Positions 1 to 12,600 of a DNA stretch of 64,000 bases are shown one piece after another. The stretch comes from Anagrus nilaparvatae. Taxonomy: Eukaryota > Arthropoda > Insecta > Hymenoptera > Mymaridae. A program made the position numbers and the translations under genes. The DNA lies in assembly GCA_022575985.1 (NCBI GenBank), contig JAKSXM010000272.1:24424501-24488500 (forward strand), given 5' to 3'. The notes under the pieces were generated by a model. The model was not told the origin of the DNA. It saw only the letters and a list, made by a program, of their open reading frames with translations, and searched no databases. Within the stretch, counting starts at the first letter, position 1; each line of letters starts with the position of its first letter.

Positions 1-1890
1 TTAGCAAAAACTACTCGTGATAAGGCTATTTTTGCTATTTTCGCAATTTAAGCTAATTTAAGGTTGAAATATTAATTATTCATGAAAATATAACCCAAAT
101 TCTTGATCTGGCACCCAAAAAACCCATATGGGACAAATCTGGTCACTCAAAGTGCGAGTACATAAAAAATACCCCATTTTGGGGGTAGTTTTTGCAAATT
201 TAATGGTAGTCCGCACATTTATTTACAAAATGACCTTGAAATTCGTGGTCAGCGACCCGAAAACCAAACCATTAATGTTCTGACAAAAATAAATATTTTA
301 AAACTTATATTCAGATTAAAATTTTAAGTAAAAGAATATATTTGTTTATATTTATTTCTATTAGTTATATTTTCTAAAAATTTTATCTGTTGTAAAATTC
401 GCTAGCTCTCCTTTCACCATGGTCAATAGCTTCATTCATCATTTGCAAATACATTAAATTACTAAAAATTATTTGCTACATAATGATACACAGCCATGTC
501 TAGATAAATAAAACAAAAAAAATCTGTCAAAAATAAATAAATTATTTTAAAAAATGTTACCTAATACCGATTTTGTAGTTCTAAGAACATAAAAAGACAC
601 TAAATGTATATTATAATATAAAATTATAATAAAACACGTGTTTAATATGCGGGGGTTCCATTGTTTTATGTTGATTCCATAGCTAACTAGCGAGGGAGAA
701 CATTTAATGGAATATTTTCTATTAGGAGTTCTCCATTCACTTTCGAGAATAGCGTTTTTCAAAAACTATAGAAAAGGGAGGGGAATTCTATTACTCCATC
801 GCTCTATTAATTTCTCTATCCTTATTTATAAAAATGAAAATATAGTGTAATAGCATTCATATTCATATTTATACATATAGAATTATATTTCTATGTATAT
901 TACTGGTGTACTATACTATATACAGCGCGGGAAAAGAAATCACGGAGTAAATATAGTAAAAATATAAGCGCGGAGATTTAAAAATTTATATAAACTTTTA
1001 AGTAAGCTTCTTTTGCAATGAAATTTGTGTACTACTAATTGAAAATTTTCCATTATAAAATTATATTGATTATTAATAAAATTCATTGAAAAATTAAGTT
1101 TCGAAACTAAAATTCAGAATTAAACAAATGCAATAAATTTTTCAAATCAAACATTTTATTAAATAATTAATTGCAGAATTAAATTTTTGCAATTTAAAAG
1201 TTGTATCCAGTATTTAAATATTAAATTTTATTAATTATTATATTAGCTTTCACTAAATATCTAAAAATATTAAAAAATAACTGATATCGGCTAAAAACCC
1301 AGTGTTGATTTTCCATACCAAGTTTTAAAACCACTGGGTTTCAATAAACCCCAATTTTTCTGCTAGGATGAGATTTAAGTGGGTAATCAAAGAAAATATT
1401 AAATATTCTATTAAGCGGAATCAAAATCTGAAACCAAACTTATAAAACATATCAGTTGTTTTTTGAGATTTAATTACAAACCAAATAGTATGAAACGCAC
1501 ATTTTTACTTTTTAAAGTTTTTTTTTTAGTAAGAACCTATAAGTGAGAAATTACTACTGCTACAAAATTTTGTTCCGACTCGCTATCCTTTACTAACTTA
1601 AAAGAATATTTTCCCTACTCCTACTATTAGAAAAAGATAAAAGGTCGGAACATATATGACCTCTCTTTTTAAAATTAGCCACATTTTTTTTTGAATGTGA
1701 TATCCATATAAGTAGTGTATCCATGCAGAATTCACTCATATGTTTATTACCACCTGCTAATTCCATCTGGCTTTGAATAAAATTTTTTTTTTTTCTTTTT
1801 AAAAACTTGATGCATTATTTTATGTTTTTGAATCTGCTTTATCGATAATTTTTTCGTTACATAGTATTTGAAAATTAACTTCTATTTAGT
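1..1890. other. AT-rich non-coding stretch
   Basis: No convincing gene is seen. Near 243-265 there is a short copy of a dispersed motif reading GTGGTCAGCGACCCG. Relatives of it, in both orientations, recur near 8050, 8300, 15650-17450, 18180-18480, 20655, 20825 and 50075, so this stretch is probably the relic of a repeat family. The rest is low-complexity A/T sequence. Confidence 0.5.
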
Positions 1891-1892
1891 AA

Positions 1893-2160
1893 GATGCTGC
1901 CGTGGTCCATTGGATTCGTTACGATCATGGTTACGATGCGTATAGTTCTGCACAGTCAAAGCAATGTGGGTTCGATTCCCGGGTATGACAAAATTTAAAA
2001 TTTAATTTAATAAAAAAATAAAAAAATAATAAAAAAATAAAAAAATAAAATAATTTTAAAAAAAATAATTAAAAAAGAATATATATATAAATCTATAATA
2101 ATAATTAATAAAAATAAAATAAAAATTAAAAAATTAATAAAAAATTATAAAAAAAAAAAA
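1893..2160 (+). mobile_element. tRNA-derived SINE-like element with A-rich tail
   Basis: An A-box-like block (TGGTCCATTGG, 1903-1913) is followed by a perfect B box (GGTTCGATTCC, 1969-1979), the internal RNA polymerase III promoter of tRNAs. The sequence does not fold as a clean cloverleaf. It is followed directly by a long A/T-rich tail of AATAAAA-type repeats up to about 2160. Head plus tail is the plan of a tRNA-derived SINE. The 5' boundary is approximate and no target duplication was resolved. Confidence 0.6.
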
Positions 2161-2762
2161 TACGAGGAAAAAATAATTTTTTGCATTTTGCAAAAAAAAA
2201 AAATTTTTACCGACAATTTCGACCGAAAAAAGTATTTCATAGATTTAAAAATTTATTTATTTCATATAACTAATTATTTGATTGTACCAAAAACTCATGA
2301 TGTTGTCGCTAAGCGACTGTTTATTGTTTCTAAAAAATATTTCTTTCTCCTAAAACATTATTTTTTTAAATATAGAACACTGCTTTAACTCAAAGCGTAA
2401 GATTTCATTGAGTTAAAAAGACGTATCTTAGGCAGTATTGAAAAGAATAATTTTCTTGAAACAAAGCAAATTTTTTTGAATGTAGTAATTTTTTTTCTCA
2501 GTGTAAGTAAACACTTTATCTGTGAAACTTACATAGTTTCTTATTCTTGTTTTTATTAATATGGGTAATAATTTTTTCGTAACACCTATTTACAAAAATA
2601 TTATTTATTGTAACATGAAATATAGTTACATTATAGCGAAAACTTTGGTATAGTCATTGATAATATAATAATGATTTACTAATTAATTAATAATATTAAG
2701 TCTATTAACAAGAGGAAACAAACAAAATTACAATCTATAATTATGGATTACTTTAATATTTT

Positions 2763-3841
2763 GAAAAAACACCCCCGATACCCATCTTTTAAAACAATGG
2801 GGTTTCTGTGCTTAGAAACACAGGACTCAATGTTATTAAAATAGGGTTTTTCAAATTTTTTATTTATAATTAGCCTATTTACACGAGCTCAACCTATTCA
2901 TTTATCGAAATTTTCACTTCCTACATTTTTTGCACTCTAAAACAAACGGGAATTTTTTGTGTATTAATCCTGCATTATATACATAAAAATTAAAAAACAT
3001 TTTTAAGTCAAAAATATTAGATCATAATTTTTGCATATTTTAAAATCTCGCTTAAAATTCATTTTTAGTAAATAGGCAAATTATAAATAAATAAATATGA
3101 AAAATCCGCAGTGAAACACGAAAGCAGGCTTATTTTAAAGTCGTTCAAAACAGGTTTCAAGTCGATAGCTCAAAAACTCAGTCCAAGAGCGATTTTTGTC
3201 CATTTTGCCACACTGTGTAACGCTGCAATCTCGCAAGTTAACCAAAAACTCGACCAAAACTTTTCTGGCTGGACTTTATTTCTTCGTGTAAGTGTCTCGC
3301 CTTTCAAGCCACGTAAACCGCAATTCTTTATCACTAATTCTCTCATCGCTATAGCCAATTAACCAAATGGCGATTTTTGGTCCAAAGTGACTAATTTTTA
3401 AATTGCTAACTAAATTATAATTTTTGATGAAAATGGGTTTTATAGGTCTCAAAAATCTCTTAAATTTCCAAGAATTTTTATTTGTCCCTTTTCCTATTAT
3501 TTGTTTGACAGGCATGACAATTTAAAGTCAAACTCCTAATTTTAGGATTTAAAAAAAAATAATTTTTATTATTATCTTTATAGGCCAAAAATGACCATTT
3601 GGTTAATAGGTTATAGCGATGAGAGAATTAGTGATAAAAAGTTGCGGTTTACGGTGCTTTAAAGGTGTTACTTACATCAAGAAAATGAGGCCACCCAGAT
3701 GGGTTTGGTAAACATGCAGGGTTGCAGCGTTGTATTGAAAATTACTAAAAAACCCTATATAATAACATTGAGCCCTCTGTTTCTAAGCCCGGAAGGCCCA
3801 TTGGTAATAAACGAAGGGTATTGGGGGTATTTTTTTAACAT
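2763..3841. mobile_element. foldback (long inverted-repeat) element, interrupted
   Basis: The outer left part (2763-2865) is the reverse complement of 3745-3841. The inner left part (about 3215-3420) is the reverse complement of about 3540-3740. About 240 bp in the left arm (near 2870-3110) has no partner and looks inserted or diverged. Blocks such as CCAATTAACC next to ATCACTAATTCTCTC are shared with the element at 10686-12076, so both belong to one foldback family. The small open frames here are arm translations, not genes. It sits in what would be intron 3 of the upstream OR copy. Confidence 0.6.
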
Positions 3842-4450
3842 ATTAAAGACATATATATTTATAGATTGTAATTTGGTCTCCCAGAGGTAGTGGTGTTCCA
3901 TTGTCAGTATATATGAGGATGAAATTCATTACTAAAATTGGTCTAGAATAAACCTTTAATTTTTAATGTAAAGCAAGAATGTTGTACAATAATTATCTAT
4001 GGCTAAAAAATCACAAATCGAAATGAGAAATCTTGCCAATAAGTAGAAGTTTTCTCTGCAGTAATTTGTGTCCAAATTTTTCATTGATATCTGCTAAATT
4101 AATATTAAAACTATCACAGATATGTACTCATTTTGAGATAATTTACACAACAATGACAGAAGGAGATTTCTTTTTAAACTAGACAATTACTTTTTGCCCT
4201 CTTATTTAATATTATATTAAATTTATGAGAAAAAAATGTATACAAAACAAATGCACTTATTGTCCCACCAAAGCTTTGTACTTTAGATTCATAAAACATC
4301 GCATAGTATACAATTTTTATAGATAAATTATTAACCGTGGCAATGATGTTTTAGAAACATTATCTGTTCAGGCAAATATAATTCATAATGAAGATTTTTA
4401 TAACTTTTTTTAATTTATAGTATTTTTTAAATAAATTATTTTTTTTGCAG

Positions 4451-4870
4451 AGTGAAAATTTGACTTCAAAACTTTTCGAACAAAAATTTTATGAATTATC
4501 AATAGTTTCAAAAAAAAAATTAGTATTCATCATGCAAAGATCACTGAAGCCAGTTATAATCACTGATAAAATATTTGTTAGATTATCATTGGAATTGTTT
4601 ATAAAGGTAAGAAATTATGGATTAATATTTCTGAAGTTAATATGAGTTGCGTGGTCAGTTTATTAAAATCGAGTCCAATATTTTATGTCGTAATTCATAT
4701 GTACATTAAATATTTATACACCTCCGCGCATATGCTTCAGAAATATTAACCCTCTTACGAATTTTTAATCTTTTAAACAATTAGTCTAAAATAATTATTT
4801 ATAATAATTGCAGATTTTAAAATTTTCTTACTCAACTTTCAATGTTTTGAGAACCACATCGAATAAGTAA
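4451..4870 (+). pseudogene. odorant receptor relic: last two exons only
   Basis: Two exons match the end of the intact receptor at 6697-14537. The penultimate exon (4451-4606, 156 nt) encodes a segment with SLFEQ/KLFEQ-type, IMQRS and KPVIITD blocks, bounded by a TTTTTGCAG acceptor and a GTAAGA donor. The last exon (4814-4870, 57 nt) encodes ILKFSYSTFNVLRTTSNK and stop, the conserved insect OR tail. Exons 1-3 are not found upstream; a SINE and a foldback lie there instead. Intronic and 3' flanking sequence also matches the intact copy, so this is a tandem duplicate that lost its 5' half. The remaining exons are open, so the loss could be recent. Confidence 0.8.
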
Positions 4871-6495
4871 TGGAAATGATTTTAGATTCTTCAAGAATTA
4901 GATTCAGTTTAATCAGTGTATAAAGACAGAAAAATATTTCAAAAAATGACTTTAAATCCCTATAATTTTCAATTATCTAAAAAATTTAAGTATTACTTTT
5001 TAAGGTTTATGATTTGATGACTAATGAAATAAATTAGCCATTTATCAGTAATGTTGCGTATTGGACTAAATAGACCATTATTGCACTTGTGGGCAAAATA
5101 AAAAACTAGCTGTACTGAATCCACAAAAACGCAAAGCACATAGTAGCAAACTAGCCTCCGGTGTAAAAAAATGTCTGGAATAAATCTATCACTATACTGC
5201 ACAATGCAATTTAACACTAAAAATTTTATCCTCAAGTCTAGCATAGGGGTCTAAATTTTTTCAAACGATTTAAACAGTTTTGTGTTTGAATAAAATTTTA
5301 AAATTGTAATTACTGAATTTAATATAAATTTTTGTTAAATTTTGGTTAATTTTTGAGTATTTAAATAACTTGTCTAATTTTTTTCTTGCGATACAATATC
5401 TTAGTCCAAACTTTGTATCTAATAAGGACGTAGACTTAATTAGAATTATTTATTAGCTTCACTTAAATTTTAATGTAAACACCAAAAAAAAAATATAAAT
5501 AAATATAAAACTCTTGTCTTTTTAGACCAAATTTCTTTTTTTATTAATTCTATATTATATCCTTCATTTTCAATTAATCTATACTTCTTTGGAGGTCAAG
5601 TAACGTAAGTATCCTATCACAATAGATTGACAAATATTTCTTAAGTTTATTAGTTTATATAAATTGTGTAATATATGTTCAAGTTTTCAAATCAGATCCA
5701 AAAAATTTTTTTCGAGAATATATGAATAAAAAAAATAATTTTTCCTTTTCTTAGCCATCTAGACCTCATATTTTCATTTTTACAGCGGAAATCGGGGGAC
5801 CAAATTAAAATTTGATCCGAAATTCGGATTCTTGGAAAGTTTCACATTGTATGTAAATTTTGGTATCTTTCAAAGAGTTTATGTAAAAATGGCGAATTTT
5901 TAAAAGCATAATTTAAAATTTTTAAATAAAAAATAATTTTTTTTAATTTGATTAAAAAAGTATTAAATTATGAATTTTAACTTCAAATTTCCATCATTTT
6001 CATATAAATCCTTTAAAAGATACCAAAATTTATATATCCATGTAAACGAAATTTCGGGTCAGATTTTCATTTGTGACTTGCCGGGAAATTCAAAATTTGT
6101 AAAAAATAATTTTTTTAGACACTGTTTTATAAATTTATTAAACCAAAATAGGAAAATCCATATACCTATTAAAAAATTATATGAAAATAATTAATTCAAG
6201 ACCAACAGGAAGATAATTCAAGTATTTACAGCAGAATTATTGAGGCTAGCTGAGTCAAGCCTTAAATGTTAATATTCTCGCACCTGTGCAGTTAGAATAA
6301 AAATTGTTGACCCAGACTTGAATTCGACGGGAAATTTTTAATGAGTAGCCAAGGAGAAAAAAATTTTTACAGAAACATTAAGATACGCGCTTGCTTGCAA
6401 AAATAAGAAAAAAAAGGGAATTTAAAATTTTGATCTCACCTCGTTATTGCCTTGTCTCGTATACCGAGAACGAGGTTACCTCGTTACCTCGTCAT

Positions 6496-6589
6496 AGGTG
6501 TAAGTGGGAAAGGTAGGTTAAACCAATTTTCTATTATAAAAAAATAACAAATGAAAATCAAGCTACTTTAGGAATCCCCACTTGCACCT
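6496..6589. mobile_element. short MITE, copy 1
   Basis: A 94-bp block has imperfect terminal inverted repeats (AGGTGTAAGTGGG at the left, CCCCACTTGCACCT at the right). A second copy lies at 60543-60632, including the shared inner GGTAGGTTAAA and the AAAAAATAACAAATGAAAAT stretch. Similarity continues some 45 bp past the right end in both copies (AAGCTTTTAATCGTTAACAA), so the true element may be longer. Confidence 0.55.
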
Positions 6590-6696
6590 TTGTGTATAAG
6601 CTTTTAATCGTTAACAATCATATTATAAATATTCAGTCCCTTCATTTTTAAAAGATATTTTAAAAAATACAATAGTTGCTTTATATTTATGCAAAA

Positions 6697-9600
6697 ATGC
6701 ATAGCTTAGAAACACCATTAAAATTTTTATCATTTTATGGTGCTTGGGAACCAATCAATTTAACTAAATTTTGGAAATATCCTTACAAAATTTATTCAAA
6801 TTTAATATTTTTACTAAATTTTTTAGCGTTTATTGCTAGTGCTATTGCATTAATCAAAGTATCAAGTATTGAAGAATTTATTGACATATTTATTTACAAT
6901 ATTAATTTCTTCTTTGCTTGCTTTAGAATATTATTTTTAAGATTCAAAAGAAATGATATTCATAAATTATTAAATATCTTGTTGGATTATTCTAATAATT
7001 TGAAAAATTCCGAAGAATTAGCCAGACACGAAAAATATAAATACTTTATCAGGTAAGTGTCATTTCTATTTAAACAAAAATTTATAAACTTCGGCTATAT
7101 TTTTCGTCATTTTTAGAGTGATGAGCATTGTTTGTAATGTTCAAATTTGTTTAACAGCAATACTAATATCGTTTATACCAATTTTTCAAAATAAAAAAGA
7201 ATTACCGTACAAGATTTGGCTACCATTTGAACTCGATAATTCTACTTTTTGGATTATTTATATGACCGCAGGAATCGTTTTAGTATATATGGCATGCAAT
7301 ATAATAAATTTTGATTGTTTGTTTATTTCATTTATGCTAAACATTTGTTTTAAATTTGATTTACTCATTCTAAGCTTTAAAAGATTTATTGGCGAAATAG
7401 AGACTTTAAAATCAAATAATGTTTCCAAGGATGAAATAATCAAAGAAGAAAATATATTTTTTGGAAAATTTATAAAAGAACATCAAAATATTTATGCGTA
7501 AGACTAAATAGACAAATTATTAAAATATAAAATGTTTAATGTTTTAAAAAATTTCAGGTTTTCTGATAAAATTAATGGCACATATAATTTTTTTTTGTCA
7601 TTACAATTCGCAGCTGCTTATGTAATTATTACTGTTACTATTTTTCAAATTTTTGATGATTTTACAATAAATTTTGAAACTAACGTTAGAATTACGATAC
7701 TTCTTTCCGGAATATTACAGTTAGGCATTCACTGTTATTTCGGTAATCATGTTTTCTTACAAGTAAGTAAACTTTTTATTTGTCAGCCTTAATTTCTTAT
7801 TCTAGTTTTTATTAACATGCGTAATAATTTTTTCGTAACACCTATTTGCTACAAAATAGATATTTACTCATTTTATAATAATTTACACAACTGTGACAAA
7901 AAAATACTCCAATCAAAATAGGGGGGGGGGGGTGAATACTCTCTACACCTCTACACTGGCTACACCCTTAAATTGGCCAAAACTACTTCTAAAGAGGGCA
8001 CTTTCACTGTATTCGCTTTTGCCCTTTGAAATTTGGTATACGGGGTTTTTCGTATCGCTGATCACGAATATTGAAATATTTTTTATGAAAAATTAGACTT
8101 TCACCCTTAAACTTGACGAAACTACCCCTAAAAAGGGCATTTTTGCTATATTCTCTCTAGCCCTTTGAAATATGGTATACGGAGGTTTCGCTTTCAAAGG
8201 GCTAGTGTAAATATAGCGAAGATACCATTTTTAGGGTTTGTTTTGGCCAATTTAAGGGTGTAGCCCCAATTTCTCATAAAAAAGACCCCGATTTTCGTGA
8301 TCAGCGACCCATAAACCAATTGTAGACCAAATATGGTGGTGGTTGGAGTATACAACCAAACCCGTATTTTGACGGGAGTAAAGGACTTTTGCCCTCTTAT
8401 TTAATATTATATTAAATTTATGAGAAAAAAATTTATACAAGACAACTGCAATTACTGTCCCACTAAAGCTTTGTCCTTTAATCCATAAAACATCGCATAG
8501 TATAAAATTTTTATACATAAATCATGAATCGTGGCAATGATGTTTTAGAAACATTAAAACGTTGACAAATTTTATCATTAATTATTATTCCCTTGTCTAT
8601 TCATGCAAATATGCTTCATACTGAAGATTTTGTAACTTTTTTTAATTTGTAGTATTTTTGAAATAAATTATTATTTTTTGCAGAGCGCAAATTTCACTTC
8701 AAGCCTTTTTGAACAAAAATTTTATGAATTATCAATAAATTCAAAAAAAAAATTAATAATCATCATGCAGAGATCACAGAAGCCAGTTATAATAACTGAT
8801 AAATTATTTGTTACATTAACACTGGAGTTGTTTATAAAGGTAAGAAATTTGGAATTAATATTTCTGGAGTTAATATGAGTTGCGTGGTCAATGCTTTAAA
8901 ATCGAGCACAAAATATTTTATGTCGAAAAGATACCTAAGAAATAGTAAATTACGCAATTAGGAAGGAAAGTTGAATGTTCGTCCCTGTGTGATATTATAA
9001 AATAATTGTTCTGTTTGAGTGGGATAAAAACTCGTTTTTTCCGATCGCGTTTTGTGGCGATAAAAGTGATTAAGACCTTTGGAGTCAACGACAAAAGTTT
9101 AAAACGTTTGAAAAAAGACAGGATTGGATCTAACCCTGGTAGCTTTTTTGCCCGTAGTATACAACTAAGTAAAGTGAAACGGCGGTAAACAGCGCACGTA
9201 CTCCAAACGTAGAACGGAGCCTCTACTTCCGCGAGAAAATGTGCACATTAATTTCTATAGTTACTCCGCGTTGAGAAGAGAGAGACTCACGTATAGAGAC
9301 TATAAAGAATCAAGCTTAATATGGCGCCGTTGTCTGTGTTTATTCTTATTGCAAATGTTTTTGGAAATTTTTCAATATTCAAAATTTAAGAAAAGTTTAT
9401 AGAAATTGCGAAGATAGCAAAAATTTTAAATTAAATAATTTATTAAAATAATTTAATAATAATGAAAATACGGTTATCTAAATCTTTTATGTACCTGAAA
9501 AGAGTGTTATAAATATAGCGCATTGGAAGTATTATTTATTTATTATTTTTAAAAAAATACAGTGACAGTTTTATGAAAAGTAACTATAAATCTTGTTCAA

Positions 9601-12600
9601 AATCAAAATTAATAAAAAAGGGAATTAAAATAGTATTGTTTATATGCAACATGGAATGACACAGCATACCTAACCTAATTTATGTTGCTCTTTTTTATAT
9701 TAAGAAATTTAAAATATGAATGTGTATGAACTTAATTATTTTTACTTAAAATATAATATTTTAGTCAATAAAAATTTTAAAATAAAAGTGATAGTGTCAA
9801 CATTAATTATTATCATGAAAACCTGAAAGAAAATAGAGCAGCAAAGATAATTTAGGTAACCGTTTACTGAAAGTAATCACCGGCCGCCTTACGCCCGTAG
9901 CAAGTTCAATACCTGCGTACTACGGCCGGTCTACATTGATTTTTGCTACCAGGGAAAAAGCTAAAAAGTTAAAAAAATTATTTTTTTATATACACGGAAA
10001 AGGATAAAAACAATGAACTGGAACATCGTTATTTATCATATTGACATCGAAATTTATAATCCCGAACACTGAAAATATACCTGTTTATCTAACTTGATAA
10101 AAACTATGTGCGCATATTATTCTGCCCTACAGATTAAAAATTTCAATATAGGAATTTTAAAGATTTCGAGATATTAAACGAAACGTGTTTCTATCGACTT
10201 AATAATGATATTAAATAGTTTTTAAAAAAATAAACATTTTACTATACTAACTAAGGTATGCTCTTTTTGATAGTGAAAAAAAATTTCCCGATTTTCCACT
10301 CCTTGTGTGAGAAACTATATATGTGCCATTTTGAAACTTCTATTCGACGCAAAATACAGATTAAAAACATCAATATGTTTTCTTCCGGTAAAAAGTGCTC
10401 GCCGTGCGGGTTCCTCAGATAGGAAGAACGTCATATTATATATTTTCATTATTTTCTTAAATAATTAATTATTTTTTAATATTTTATAATTTTCAAAGTA
10501 AGCAATACTGAAAAAACGTAAAAATAATAAACATAATACTGATAATTTTTTTAGTATTTAAATATTTAAATATTTTCACAAGATTTGAAATAATTTATTA
10601 GAAATTTAATTAACTAAAATTAATTTTATAGCTTATTATTAATTATTATACCATATCAATGTTTAATAAATTATATAGTACGCATTAGAGTGTGTCTTAT
10701 TTTTTTTTTTTCGATATTTTTTGGCTCCCCCCATTTTTTTTGAATATTTAGGTAATAAAGAACCCCCAGTTCCAAGGATTTTGATTTTCGATTTTTTTAA
10801 CCCGTGCCACCGAGCACTTGAAGTTTCCCATTTAAATAACATGGGAATTTTGGGTTTTTAGATTTACAAATTTTTACAAAATCCAAAAAGCGTTTTAAAA
10901 AGCTATTTTTATATGTTGTAAAGACATGCAAACAGCCCTGCATTAATTCCAAAGGGAATTTTGGGGTTAGAAACGCAAATTTACATGTTGGCTCAATCTT
11001 ATAAAATAGGAGTTTTCGGTAATTTTCAATAAAACGCTGCAACCTCAAAAATTAACCAAAACACTTCTCGTTGTTCTACTTTTTTTGGTGTAAGTGTCAC
11101 CTTTCAAAAGACGTAAGCCGTGTATTTTTATCACTGATTCTCTTAGCGCTACAGCCAATTAACCTATTGGTAATTTTTGACCCGAAAGGCCCAATTTTTA
11201 AATTTGTTTAAATTGATGCCAAAATTGTAATTTTTGACAAAATTGAGTTTTATAGGCCTTAAAAGTTTTCAGCAAGCTTCAAGTTTCCAAAAATTCTTTA
11301 TTCATCTCTTTTCTTTAAATAGTTTTCAAGATATTGTTTTTCAAAGATAATGTTAAAAATCGATTTTTTTTTTAAACCTTCAAATTGGGACTATGACATT
11401 GAATTATCATCTCTGGTTCATAATTTATTGAAAAGCAGTGAGTAAAAAATTTTTGGAAATTTGAAGCTTGTAGAAAATTTTTAAGACTTTAAAAGCTCAA
11501 TTTCGTCAAAAATTACAATTTTGAGAGCAGTTTAAAAAAATTAAAAAATTGTTTATTTTCAGTCGAAAATTACCAGTTGGTTAATAGACTATAGTGCTGA
11601 GAGAATCAGTGATAAAAAAACGCAGTTTACGGCATTTTAAAGATGACATTTACACCAAAAAAAGTAGACTAACCAGAATTATTTTGGTTCATTTTTGAGG
11701 TTGTAGAGTTTTATCGAAAATTACCGAAAAACCTTGTTTTATAAGAATGAGCCAAGATGTAAATTTGCGTTTCTAACCCCAAAATTCCCTTTGGAATGAA
11801 TTCAGGGCTGTTTGCATGTCTTTACAACGTATAAAAGTATGTTTTCAGTAAAAATCAGCTTTTTAAAACGCTTTTTGGATTTTGTAAAAATTTGTATAGC
11901 TAAAAACCCAAAATTCCTGTGTTATTTAAATGGGAAACTTTAAGTGCTCGGTGGCACGGGTTAAAAAAATCGAAAATCAAAATCCTTGGAGCTGGAGGTT
12001 TTTTATGACCTAAATATTCGAAAAAAATGGGGGGAGCTAAAAAATATTGAAAAAAAAAAAAATAAGACACACTCTAGTACGCATATAACAAAATGTAATT
12101 CTTAATATTTTTGCATATAATAATTTCTATTTAGATTTAAATTCATATTTGGCGGTAGTGCTAGGGTGACCTCTATTTATATACCTAAGTATCTAAAAAC
12201 GACCTCTTTTGGATGCCACGCTGATGACTCGATTCGAAAATACGTGTTTTCGTGTCACTGACGAAGAAAAATTATGTTTTGCCCTCTGCCGTAAAAGAAT
12301 GCCCCAAATCGCACGTCAGTTGCCATCCTTGGCAATTTACGTGCCGATCTGGACCATACTTTATTTTTGCGGCCTAGGATACAAATATACTATTTTCAGC
12401 CATAGATTGTTACATACTTTTTATATTTGTTATTTAACGGCTCGTTATAATAGTTACCAAATAATTATCAATATTTTGAGTTATAATAAATAAGATTAAA
12501 AAATAAAATTATGGTAAAGATTTTAAGGGAAATTTATTTTTAAATATATCGTTTCAAAAAAAAGTTTTCCAAAAAATAAACATACATGTGTCAATTTATA

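Noticed and set aside
5970..6194. 74-codon plus-strand frame with MNFNFKFPSFSYKSF start
   Set aside because: The same low-complexity sequence recurs near 25030-25130 with stops; it is repeat.
9006..9188. 60-codon basic frame
   Set aside because: No domain, short, inside inserted intron sequence; could not be supported.
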